From assembly GCA_015350385.1 (NCBI GenBank), contig WNKI01000004.1:615916-662609 (forward strand): a DNA stretch of 46,694 nt, written 5' to 3'. A program made the translations under genes and the position numbers. The stretch comes from Aculops lycopersici. Lineage: Eukaryota; Arthropoda; Arachnida; Trombidiformes; Eriophyidae. The notes beneath the pieces are model-generated. The model searched no databases and had not been told where the DNA came from. It worked only from the letters and a program-made list of their open reading frames with translations. Shown here in pieces: positions 1-8,912 of the stretch; the first letter of the stretch is position 1, and every line of letters starts with the position of its first letter.

Positions 1-99
1 CGTACGTACGTACGTACGTACGTACGACGTACCGACGCCGTCGACGTACGTACTACGTACTACGTACGTACTACGTACGTACGTCGTCGTCTCGTCTCT

Positions 100-172
<73 letters not shown>
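1..172. repeat. Simple repeats at contig end: degenerate (CGTA)n, then (CT)n
   Basis: Positions 1-91 are a degenerate CGTA/ACGT tetranucleotide array with scattered one-base and two-base losses. From about 94 to 172 the sequence is almost pure CT dinucleotide. The far end of the window also finishes in CT repeat, so both contig ends probably lie in microsatellite where assembly stopped. The irregular losses in the self-complementary CGTA array could be read error rather than biology. Confidence 0.9.
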
Positions 173-174
<2 letters not shown>

Positions 175-2608
175 AGCTGGCCAACTTTACATAACCTAAC
201 AAACGAGCGGCTACTTTATTGCCGCCGCTTGGCTTTGGCTCAAGCCAACTGAATCCAACTCTGTTTCTAACGTGATCCGAGTTTTGAATTTTGAATTTTG
301 TTGTCTCAGGGCAATAGGAAGCTAACCAGCGTGCAGCCGCCAAAGTTTGCCATCGAGAAAAGTTAACTTTCAATTAGCGAGTTGAGTTTACCTTAAGAGC
401 AGTCGTAGTGGTAGTATTGGCAACCGGGATGCAACAGCAGCAATTTATTATTAGAGGAGAAGAAAACTTTTTTCTTGCCTGAATGACTGACTGACTAGCT
501 GTCTGGCTGACTGAATAACCAACAAACCGGACAACAGCCGGCCAACTTAACAAACTTCACGACTCTCCGCTTGCTGCTCTCAGCTTCGGGCATCGCCAAG
601 TTGGTATGACGGCCAGTTGGACAGACGAGGATGAGCAGAAATCTTTACCTGAGGCGTCGGCAGCATCAGCTAGCAAATTTCCACTTAAGAGTTTGGACTG
701 GAAAGTTTCAGCACGAGCAAGAGTCTTTATTGATTTTGCCATCTGAGGGCCAGAGTAAAGAGTGACTTGAACTAACTGCCAAAAGGCCAGCCAGTTTACC
801 TGTACGAATTTGTATACTGCACACATGGACATTCATTGAGGTTTCTGCAGCTAAAATTTCGGTCGCTTTACTGTACAAAACCGACAGATAGGCAACAGCG
901 AGTTGCAGTTCATTTTCTCCCCTGACTTGTGATGAATCATTGTGATTTAAATGGTTAAAATATGAGAGAAAGTCTGTCCGTCGACCCAAAACTCGTGGGC
1001 TCTTTTGTCAAACTAAGAGAGCGAGAGAGGAAAAAAGAAACAACAAAAGTCGAGATGGCTACTAGCTACACCTAGCGAGCGATCGAGTCACTTGCGCAAG
1101 CCACTTGTTATTAGTAAGAGTTCGGGACTTTTACCCTTAAAAAGGATCGTTAGTTCAAATTGTTTCGCCTCACGATTCATCAATTAATTCCGATGAAAAA
1201 AATTAGATCAATTATCGAATTGACTAAACAGAATCATTCGCCAGGTTTATGTGCTGTGCACCTGTAAGTGAGCTAAAGCACGCAGCTCGCACAGTGACCC
1301 TCTTTCATCGTCCATCGTCTTAATTTTGTCAACTTTGTTCTCCAACTCCACTCGCCTACAGCTACTACAACTCGTGACGCAATTATTGAGACGAGTTGTA
1401 CCACTTCCACCAATACTTTGGCTCCAAACAAATCTCTGGCTCACTGGAGAAACTAGGCGTCCGATGTCATTGTGTCTCGGTGGCGAGGATTGCAGAGTGG
1501 AGTTGCGTAGCGCGGCTCACGGGCTGAGTTCGATGGAGTCTAGCAAAGAGTCGCAGAAAATCCCATTGGGTGCGCTTGCACTCGGGCGCTATGTGCCAAT
1601 GGTGCCGTCGTCCGCTATATTAGCAGTACTAATAGTGCTAGTAGTAGTCGTAGCAGTAACAGTAGCAGCAGATGAAGGCAGCGTGTCAATGAGAGCAACC
1701 AAGTGACGAGATGAGCGGGCGTCACAATGAATATGGTTTTGTGAGCTCACTCATCCACGACCAGCCAGCCCTTACCACGGAGTTGGAGCTTGGAACATAG
1801 CTGCCCAGTTAGTTAGCTTGTCAGCCGACTAGCTTGCTGTTGGCCAGACACTTGACTCGCTGAGCTGAGATGAACAGTGAGCAAAACTCCCAGACACAAT
1901 CACAAAAATCAGCTGTTCGCGTGAAAAAGGACGACAACTTTGTCGTTGTTGTATTTGTCGTCGAGTCTCTATGCGCCTCCAGCAGATAGGCCAACACTCT
2001 CAACAACTCGACGCGCCTTCCACTTCAATCCAATTAATTTCCAAATGTTCCATCGACTTGTCGCGCTAGCCTGACGTTTCCAATCATCACTAGCGAGTTT
2101 CATAAGCTTCGAGCCAACCACTTACAACTTGACGCGCAAAGTAGGTCCTTATTTCAACTTCAACACCGACTCTAGCGCCACCGACCACCACAACGGCCAC
2201 TAGAGACCACTCCAAGTCCATGTGCCGAGTTTGTGTGTTTGACTTTGACTTTGACAGGAGAAAACCTGCAAGCTGCGACCAGTTTAGTTGAGGGTAACAA
2301 TCCGATCGAGCCACTGAATGAGTTATTGGAATAGACAAACTGATAGATAAATATAGAGAGACAGACAGACAGAGACAGAGAGTAAAGTTTCTAGCGTCCT
2401 GTGACATATTCTTTAGCGCCCAAGAGCGAAAGTGAGATAGGTAGTTACATAACTAAAGTGCAGTTGATAATATTTTTCAGTGCTCATTAAGTTTCGCATT
2501 GATACGAAAGCTTCCATCCAAAGAAATTCGAAGCTCTTAAAAGTAATCAAACAAAAGAACACGACGACAACGACCACGACCACGATAGACAAGATAACTG
2601 TTTTAAAA
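173..2608. other. Non-coding stretch upstream of SAMDC
   Basis: No ORF here resembles a known protein. The longest, about 126 codons at 1326-1706, has simple-sequence character and starts on no convincing context. The tract contains imperfect 4-base phased runs (CTGA/CTGG/CTAG, about 487-515), a CTTGCGCAAG palindrome at 1091-1100 and several CACTTG words. Just before the SAMDC start, 2560-2590 is ACG/ACC-rich, and a pyrimidine-rich run ending in CAG at 2478-2480 could be the acceptor of a 5' UTR intron. No canonical TATA box is evident. Confidence 0.6.
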
Positions 2609-3625
2609 ATGGACTCATTGGAGCACTCAAAAGAGTGCGCAAATTTCTACGAGGGCACCGAAAAGTTACTTGAGATTTGGTTCACCAAGTCAGAAACTCA
2701 AAAGCGCCAACATGTCGAGTGTGATCTACGAAAAATTCAACGTCCAGCTCTCGATAGTTTGCTCAAGTTTGCTAGGTGCGAAATACTAAGCTCTAGGCGC
2801 ACCGAACACTTTGATGGCTACGTCCTAAGTGAGAGCTCAATGTTTATCTATAAGGATAGAATTATATTGAAAACTTGTGGCCAAACGACTTTGCTCAATT
2901 GCATTGAGCCATTTATTTATCTAGCCAAGGAGGTGGCCGGATACGACGAAATTTTGGATGTCTTCTATTCGCGTAAAAACTTTATGCGACCAGATTTACA
3001 GGACAAGGCTCACGCAAGTTTCGACAACGAGATTGCCATTTTGGATTCAGAATTTGAACTTGGATCCGCCTACTGCATGGGCAAGGTCAACCGCGATTGT
3101 TGGTACTTGTACACTTTGCATCCGGAAAAGGGGGTCACGGTGCCAGATCAAACGCTTGAGTTGATCATGGTTGATCTAGACGACAAAGTTATGTCGCTAT
3201 TCACACAAGTGGCTTGCTCGTCGGCTCGCGAAGCCACTCAAAAGTCAGGAATCGACAGATTGTTCCCAAATATGCAAGTGGACGACTTTCTCTTCAATCC
3301 ATGCGGATACTCAATGAATGGATTTCTACGAGGCGGCTATTATGTCACCATTCATGTGACGCCTGAAGTCGATTTCTCCTATGTTTCCTTCGAAACCAAT
3401 GCACCCCAAGTCTCGTACATGGAGCTCATTAATAAGGTTCTCAGATTGTTCAAGCCAAGCAAGTTTATGATGACCATCTTTGCAAATGAAGCCTCGCAAG
3501 CCTACAACCACCTGCACGAGTATAAGAGTACCCAAGTTCATGGCTACCAAATTGAGGAAAACCAATACTCGCGCTTCAAGAACTACGAGCTCACCTTCGG
3601 CAACTACTGCCGAGAAGCGGGCTGA
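2609..3625 (+). CDS. SamDC: S-adenosylmethionine decarboxylase proenzyme
   Basis: This enzyme decarboxylates S-adenosylmethionine, giving the aminopropyl donor for spermidine and spermine synthesis in the cytosol. The proenzyme cuts itself to create a pyruvoyl cofactor. The predicted protein is 338 residues, close to the 334 of human AMD1. The self-cleavage site LSESSMF is present, with the cut expected between Glu75 and Ser76, which becomes the pyruvoyl group. Other active-site positions are kept: Glu15 and Glu18 in FYEGTEKLLE, Cys90 in LKTCG, Ser235 in PCGYSMNG and His249 in TIHVTPE. The frame is open back to a GTG at 2480, but the ATG at 2609 (AAAATGG context) gives the family's normal N-terminus, so I use it. 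Between 2408 and 2609 I see no upstream ATG, so the small uORF of vertebrate AMD1 mRNAs is not obvious. The gene has no introns in its coding region. Confidence 0.96.
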   Translation: MDSLEHSKECANFYEGTEKLLEIWFTKSETQKRQHVECDLRKIQRPALDSLLKFARCEILSSRRTEHFDGYVLSESSMFIYKDRIILKTCGQTTLLNCIEPFIYLAKEVAGYDEILDVFYSRKNFMRPDLQDKAHASFDNEIAILDSEFELGSAYCMGKVNRDCWYLYTLHPEKGVTVPDQTLELIMVDLDDKVMSLFTQVACSSAREATQKSGIDRLFPNMQVDDFLFNPCGYSMNGFLRGGYYVTIHVTPEVDFSYVSFETNAPQVSYMELINKVLRLFKPSKFMMTIFANEASQAYNHLHEYKSTQVHGYQIEENQYSRFKNYELTFGNYCREAG

Positions 3626-4467
3626 CATTGTGCCCGATTCGATGTCTCATGGGGCGATCCAGGAGGAAGGTGAGAATCAGGTGAGGGAGGCTGTTGCAGA
3701 GGCCATTATCTGGTCAGAACTTAACTCGTTCTTGGATCACCTAGCTTTAGCAAACGTGAAAGTGTCTTTTCACAAAATGGTTGTGGGTAGTTTTTATATT
3801 CCTCTTAGATTGATTTATAGATGATAGAAAAGCACTTAATCTTAGCTTTAACAGTGTCATGGTTAGATGATTGCCAAGTTCAACAAATTATGTACATGTG
3901 ACTCAACATCAGAAATAATGATGTAAAAATACTTGGGTAGCGGCGTCAGTGATGTGTCATCAACTCTATCGAAGAAATCCGTCTCTCATGGCCTAACCCC
4001 GGAATTCAAATGAAAACTTGTACTTTCCATGAGCAACAACAAGTGATTGAGTGATTTGTGTAAGGGTGAAAAGGATTAAATACAATAAAAGTTGGTCTTG
4101 ATTGTGATAAGACGATCAATACGATAAAATGGATACAAATCGACTTTCACACTAGATTTTGATACTTATTACGTGATATCCTTGCGACAAGTTGTCTGTG
4201 ATGATTGCAGCGTGCACCGCTCCGGTGATCGCTCATGAGTCCATTGCATGCAATTTTCCTGCTTTGAAGTTTGCGCAAACAGAGTAGCGGATTCTCGAAT
4301 GTTTTGACCATTATAAGAACGAACACATCTTTTGTGCTGAAGTAAATTTGTTTGTTGCTATTGATCAGATTAGTATTAGTGTCAAATCATCAAGAATCTA
4401 CAAGTTGGTTTTATAATTACATAATTACATAATTTAGTGATAGTTGTGATCCACACAGGTTGTCAAT
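3626..4467. other. SAMDC 3' flank and DDI1 5' flank
   Basis: No gene is seen. An AATAAA at 4084-4089 is a plausible polyadenylation signal for the SAMDC transcript, about 460 bases after its stop. A short overlapping ORF that runs past the SAMDC stop (to 3824) is a shadow frame. The sequence ACACAG just before the DDI1 start (about 4454-4459) could be a splice acceptor for a 5' UTR intron, but no donor was identified. Confidence 0.5.
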
Positions 4468-5565
4468 ATGAAAATCACCGTGACTTGTGGCGAAAATGTC
4501 GTACAACTGGATGTTTACGATGACATGGAATTGGAGAATCTCATTGCTTATTGTGTCGCAGAGTTGAATCCTGCTTTCGATGATCCCCAATTGGTACATA
4601 ATGTAAAATTATTGACTGACATGAAGAAGACTGTAAAGGATCTGGGAATTCTCGATGGCGACATGATTGCCATGATCAGCAAATCTCTACTTCCACAACA
4701 AGCGCAACAATCGTCCTCATCCCAATCAGCCCATCCAAATACTTCGGCAACTCAATCTGGTGAGTTGGCTGGTAGCCAGTTGGGAGCTTCCTCTTCATCA
4801 ACCGGAGGGCATCCTCCTGCCGACCCAAATGATCTGATAAGTCTTGCTGAGATATCCAGGGAACAAGCTGCCAAAGTAAGAGATTCCTTTTTGGCCAATC
4901 CCGAGGAGGTGACTAGTTTGAAGTTGAGCAACTATCCGTTGGCCGATGCTTTGGCAAGTGGAAGTTTAGATGAATTTCATAGGGTTCTGAATGAACAGCA
5001 TAAGAGAAGAAGGGATGAGCAAATGAAGAGAATGAGAATGCTGACTGCCGATCCATTTGATGTCGAAACTCAAAAGATGATTGCAGAGGAGATTCAGAGG
5101 CAACAGATTGAGTCAAATATGCAAGATGCAATTGAGTTTATGCCCGAGGCATTTGGTCAGGTCCACATGCTTTACATCAAGTGCAAGGTAAATGGTCACC
5201 CCATCGATGCTTTTGTGGACTCTGGTGCCCAGTCGACCATCATGTCCAAGGCCTGCGCTGAACGTTGCAATATCGAAAGGTTAATCGATTCCCGTTGGTC
5301 GGGGGTGGCACAGGGTGTTGGAACTCAGAAGATTCTTGGTAGAATCCATTTATGTCAAATCCAAATAGAAAACGACTTCTTCTCATCTTCATTCAACGTA
5401 TTAGAGCAACAGCCAATGGACATGCTACTCGGACTGGACATGCTCAAGAGACATCAGTGTGTTATTGATCTCAAAGATAACTTGCTGAGGATTGGAACCA
5501 CGGGAACTGAAACAAAATTCCTGAATGAGAACGAGCTACCGGCTCATGCAAAGACAAACCATTGA
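4468..5565 (+). CDS. DDI1: DDI1-type ubiquitin-like/retropepsin-like aspartic protease
   Basis: DDI1 proteins are proteasome shuttles that also act as ubiquitin-directed proteases; in animals they cleave the transcription factor NRF1/SKN-1A when proteasomes fail. The protein is 365 residues. Residues 1-75 form a ubiquitin-like domain, 76-120 are a Ser/Gln/Gly-rich linker, and about 125-215 match the helical HDD region (SREQAAKVRDSFLANPEE). The retropepsin domain, about 220-345, has the active-site triad Asp251-Ser-Gly-Ala and the typical second motif MDMLLGLDMLKRHQC. The active-site Asp is intact. The protein ends about 20 residues after the protease domain with no UBA, although Drosophila Rngo has one; human DDI2 also lacks it. 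The gene converges on the papain-family protease gene, with 152 bases between stops. Confidence 0.95.
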   Translation: MKITVTCGENVVQLDVYDDMELENLIAYCVAELNPAFDDPQLVHNVKLLTDMKKTVKDLGILDGDMIAMISKSLLPQQAQQSSSSQSAHPNTSATQSGELAGSQLGASSSSTGGHPPADPNDLISLAEISREQAAKVRDSFLANPEEVTSLKLSNYPLADALASGSLDEFHRVLNEQHKRRRDEQMKRMRMLTADPFDVETQKMIAEEIQRQQIESNMQDAIEFMPEAFGQVHMLYIKCKVNGHPIDAFVDSGAQSTIMSKACAERCNIERLIDSRWSGVAQGVGTQKILGRIHLCQIQIENDFFSSSFNVLEQQPMDMLLGLDMLKRHQCVIDLKDNLLRIGTTGTETKFLNENELPAHAKTNH

Positions 5566-5717
5566 CCAGGATTAGAGAGTTTAAAATATCATGTACAATA
5601 ATCCATCCATTTACATTCTACTCAAAACAATGGCAACAAAAGCAGTAACAACAAAAGTACAATAATATTTTGAGTAACTCTATATGATTTTTCTAGGACG
5701 CTAGATTCTATTCATCA

Positions 5718-7499
5718 TTACCCATTACTGGTACCGTCAAAGTTAACTCTGATCACGAAAGCCGAGTCAAAACAACGCAAAGGTGCACTGTGTGCTATAC
5801 GAAAGTAACCAGCTTCACCCCATTGATCCGAGTACGAGTTCTTCAAGAGCCAAAACTTCTTTCCGTTTTCCGCACCGGAACCAACCAGAAGCATTGCGTG
5901 TGTCAACTCGGTTACGCAATCGAGACCATCGTGAATTCCACCACCGTAGGCGTGGAAGTCGCTTGGCATGTTGATGCCAACCACAAGTGGACTTCTTGGT
6001 AGCCACTTGTACCAGGCGTTGATATCGGTAAATCTAGTCCAATGCTTGATTGTTGGCCGAATGTATCCATTTTTCTTCTTCTCTTGAGACTGGTTGTCGT
6101 ACGGACATTCGCCTTCACGAGCTATGTATGGATAGATAGTTTGCAACTCTAATCCATAATCTTTAACAAACACTCCCACATTAGTGATGGTTCCTCCCTT
6201 GCAACCGCGCAAATTAGTCTTGCCACCACAATCAACGAGATACTGAGCACTGAAGTCGGTCAATTTTTTGGTTTGCTTGCAGTAAAAGTATTCTAGTATA
6301 GCCATAACTGTGAACGCATAACAAGAGTCACAATCCTTTTGGGACTTGACGCTGGTGATGCAACCAGTTTCACGCTTATCTACATCAAACTCGATCTCTC
6401 CGGCTTTCTTCTTCTTCTTCTTCTTCAACTCTTCTTCATCCTTCTCATGCTGCTTCTCCTCAACGCCATGATCAGCGAAATGATCCTTAATAACCACAAC
6501 GGGCTCAATATAACCACCGGACTCCTCAGTGTCCTCCTCCTCGCTGAAGGGCGCGGTGAGAGATTCAAAAATTTGACTAACGGATCCGAATAGGTTCGCC
6601 ATTGACATAGGCGATTCGCGAAGCCTATCTTGCTCCTCGATTTTCTTGGCATCCACTGGATAGGGTTTAATGTCGAGGCCAAAGTCGAAGCCGTCCATCA
6701 GAAACTGTGCGTAGTTGGTGCTGAAAGAGTTTTTATCGGTGGCATAACTAGTTCCGGCCATGCTATGAATTTGCATGTGATCATAGTTCTTGTTATTGCT
6801 CGGCACAATTGGTACATATTTGACCCCCTTCTTCTTTCTAATTAACTCTATTTCTTTCTCAGTCAACTTGCTAATTTGCTTCTTAGGATCTTTATCATCA
6901 ACTATCTGGGCCAACCTTCGCGCTAAATCTGGTTGCATTTTGAGCATATTGATCACATCCCTCGCATCGCCAACATCATCGTCATCCATCATAGTCAATG
7001 GATCGCTGTCTGAATTGGCGCCTGTTGGATCATCTGGACCTGGTTTCAGTGAAATTGTTGACGTTTCCTCAGTACTAGCCATACTATCAATCTTAGCAGC
7101 CTTACCTAGTTGCAACCTAGCCGCCTGGTCGGCTGGCATGTCGGGATACTTGTCAGCACCTTGAACAGGTTCCATGTCAGATGGAACAAAGTCCCTCTTA
7201 AGCTCTTTTGGTGTTAGATCAATATACTCGGTCTGCTTAAGGAAGTAGTCTTTCTTGTTGTGTGCAAATTGAAGGTTATGATGGAAGATTTTAAGAGTTC
7301 GGCCAAAAAATAAGTTGGCCTTGTTCAGTGTCTCAACTGGACCATAGTTCTTTTGATACTTGGCAACGTAATCACCATAATCGAAGATCTTGGGCACCTT
7401 CGAAAGCTCTGCATCCTCTTGTTCCTCGCTAGTGAGGGTCGAATCAGCCGAGGTTGCCCATCCTACAAGAGCAACTTCAATCAAAAGTAACAACCTCAT
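5718..7499 (-). CDS. Papain-family (C1A) cysteine protease with I29 propeptide and long linker
   Basis: This is a secreted or lysosomal cysteine endopeptidase, 593 residues long, where cathepsins L are usually about 330. Residues 1-18 are a signal peptide. About 38-102 is an inhibitor-I29-like propeptide (FDYGDYVAKYQKNYG, then a degenerate ERFNIN helix). The mature protease covers about 375-590. The catalytic set is complete: oxyanion Gln387, nucleophile Cys393 in CDSCYAF (Tyr replaces the usual Trp), His534 in THAMLLVG and Asn554 in KNSYSDQWGE. Between propeptide and protease lie about 270 extra residues, acidic and probably disordered, with DDDD at 172-175 and a run of seven Lys at about 359-365 written as AAG repeats. 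Group 1 mite allergens belong to this broad family, but I cannot place it in a subfamily. The minus-strand ATG at 7497-7499 is the first Met and opens the signal peptide. Confidence 0.9.
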   Translation of the reverse strand: MRLLLLIEVALVGWATSADSTLTSEEQEDAELSKVPKIFDYGDYVAKYQKNYGPVETLNKANLFFGRTLKIFHHNLQFAHNKKDYFLKQTEYIDLTPKELKRDFVPSDMEPVQGADKYPDMPADQAARLQLGKAAKIDSMASTEETSTISLKPGPDDPTGANSDSDPLTMMDDDDVGDARDVINMLKMQPDLARRLAQIVDDKDPKKQISKLTEKEIELIRKKKGVKYVPIVPSNNKNYDHMQIHSMAGTSYATDKNSFSTNYAQFLMDGFDFGLDIKPYPVDAKKIEEQDRLRESPMSMANLFGSVSQIFESLTAPFSEEEDTEESGGYIEPVVVIKDHFADHGVEEKQHEKDEEELKKKKKKKAGEIEFDVDKRETGCITSVKSQKDCDSCYAFTVMAILEYFYCKQTKKLTDFSAQYLVDCGGKTNLRGCKGGTITNVGVFVKDYGLELQTIYPYIAREGECPYDNQSQEKKKNGYIRPTIKHWTRFTDINAWYKWLPRSPLVVGINMPSDFHAYGGGIHDGLDCVTELTHAMLLVGSGAENGKKFWLLKNSYSDQWGEAGYFRIAHSAPLRCFDSAFVIRVNFDGTSNG

Positions 7500-7670
7500 T
7501 TTGATTCAAGTTTTTCATTCCTCTTGAAAATCTCAGCTAGCTAAGAAAAATCTGAATACAGGTGAACTTTTGATCGTCACATCTGAGGTCAAAGAAGCAC
7601 GCGAGTGTAGGTTAGGTCTCGGTGTCACGATGGTTCACTATAAATAGAAAATATCCTCATAAAATCTCGC

Positions 7671-8642
7671 CTATGTGCCACCGCAGATTTGACTCTTCGA
7701 TGACTTTTTCAACAATCCCTCTATTTTTTCAATGTCCTTGCGAAGGCTTGAGCTTGATATACGAAGTTTGAATATATCCTTACAACTGTTGCATTGTTTC
7801 TTGGTTAAACCTCGCTTTCGTCCACCGACTACGAGCTCGTGGTCGCCACGAATCTTTGAATCTACGGTCTTAGCTCGTTTAGTTCGATGACTACAAGATT
7901 CTGTTGATAGATTTTCCTCCTCCGATGACCACCAGACTATGGCCACAGGTTGTGACTGCTTCTCTGGCTTGATGACGAATTGGTCGTAGTTTTGGCGGAC
8001 AAAATCTATCAACTTCACATCGCAAGTTTCATCCTCAAGTCTATCGAGGTGGGCCTCATATGCGAAATCATCTTCAGATTCACAATTGCCTATAAGAAGC
8101 TTTTCGATACCACATTTGAAATTCAACAACGCACCCAAACTCTTACCCTGGATACCTGATTGTCGCCATCTCAAAAGTTTAGTATAGCAATTCTCTCTTT
8201 GGACATAAACAATCTTTCCGTCGATCGCAGTTCCTCGGCCCGGTTTCCGCATTATCACCTGTTTGGTCTCTTCGTCTACTGGTTCATTACCCTCATAACG
8301 CTTGATTAGTCCGCAAGGGAATTGAGAGATGAAAAAGATCACTTTCTCTGGTAGCTCATTTTTGATCTGATCCAAACATTTATTCTCGCTGGTCAGCTTG
8401 TGCAATACTCGGTTTATCAGATATCGCTTGAAGGCTCTCTTGACTAGGGATTCGGCATGACAGTCCTCGATATCGTCTGGATAAACACTCAAGTTTGCCT
8501 GAGTTCCTGTCGCTAACGCCAACAACTTGCCCGTATTGGAATCATTAACAGTTGCCAATACTGTATAACTCTTCCCAGGATTCTTAGGTTCGATAGATTT
8601 GTAGAATTTCAAGTTTTGTCCGACAATATCATTGGAATCCAT
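7671..8642 (-). CDS. ADAT1: tRNA-specific adenosine deaminase 1 (ADAT1)
   Basis: ADAT1 deaminates A37, next to the anticodon of eukaryotic tRNA-Ala, to inosine. The 323-residue protein is one ADAR-type editase domain. Zinc ligands and the proton-shuttling Glu are visible: His62-Ala-Glu64, Pro-Cys110-Gly and Cys152. The KPGRGT motif (133-138) and the C-terminal GGRKRGLTKKQ are further family marks. The motif around the third zinc ligand normally reads CSDK; here it is CYTK, keeping the Cys but changing two neighbours. Human ADAT1 is 502 and the Drosophila protein about 390 residues, so this is a compact form. The gene lies head to head with the P450 (270 bases apart), and its stop is 171 bases upstream of the protease ATG. 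Confidence 0.85.
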   Translation of the reverse strand: MDSNDIVGQNLKFYKSIEPKNPGKSYTVLATVNDSNTGKLLALATGTQANLSVYPDDIEDCHAESLVKRAFKRYLINRVLHKLTSENKCLDQIKNELPEKVIFFISQFPCGLIKRYEGNEPVDEETKQVIMRKPGRGTAIDGKIVYVQRENCYTKLLRWRQSGIQGKSLGALLNFKCGIEKLLIGNCESEDDFAYEAHLDRLEDETCDVKLIDFVRQNYDQFVIKPEKQSQPVAIVWWSSEEENLSTESCSHRTKRAKTVDSKIRGDHELVVGGRKRGLTKKQCNSCKDIFKLRISSSSLRKDIEKIEGLLKKSSKSQICGGT

Positions 8643-8912
8643 GAGTAGGAAGGAGGTTTACACGTGCGTATCTATGCTCTTGTTGTATATCTGCCTAAAA
8701 CCACTGACCAGTGGGCTGAAGGAACAACGTTGTGTGCTTTTGATCTAGAGATAATTTCCATTTAAAGATGGCTAATTAATTGTAACCTGACATTTTTCCC
8801 GTGATGATCTTTCATCTGTAATTTTCATGATCTCCAATTTGTTTTAGAACCAACCAATCTTCTGATGACACAAGCGACTTGATGAAAACTTCAAAATAAT
8901 TCTAGGGTCACC
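8643..8912. promoter_or_regulatory. Shared divergent promoter region of ADAT1 and P450
   Basis: These 270 bases separate the divergently oriented starts of ADAT1 (minus) and the P450 (plus), so both promoters must lie here unless 5' UTR introns extend them. I see no clear TATA box in either direction. Confidence 0.45.

Noticed and set aside
1326..1706. 126-codon plus-strand ORF with a Val-rich hydrophobic end
   Set aside because: The hydrophobic part comes from an AGTAGT/GCAGTA simple-sequence run; no domain, and other frames are equally open.
3480..3824. ORF overlapping the end of SAMDC
   Set aside because: It lies in a different frame over well-conserved SAMDC codons and extends into the 3' flank; a shadow.
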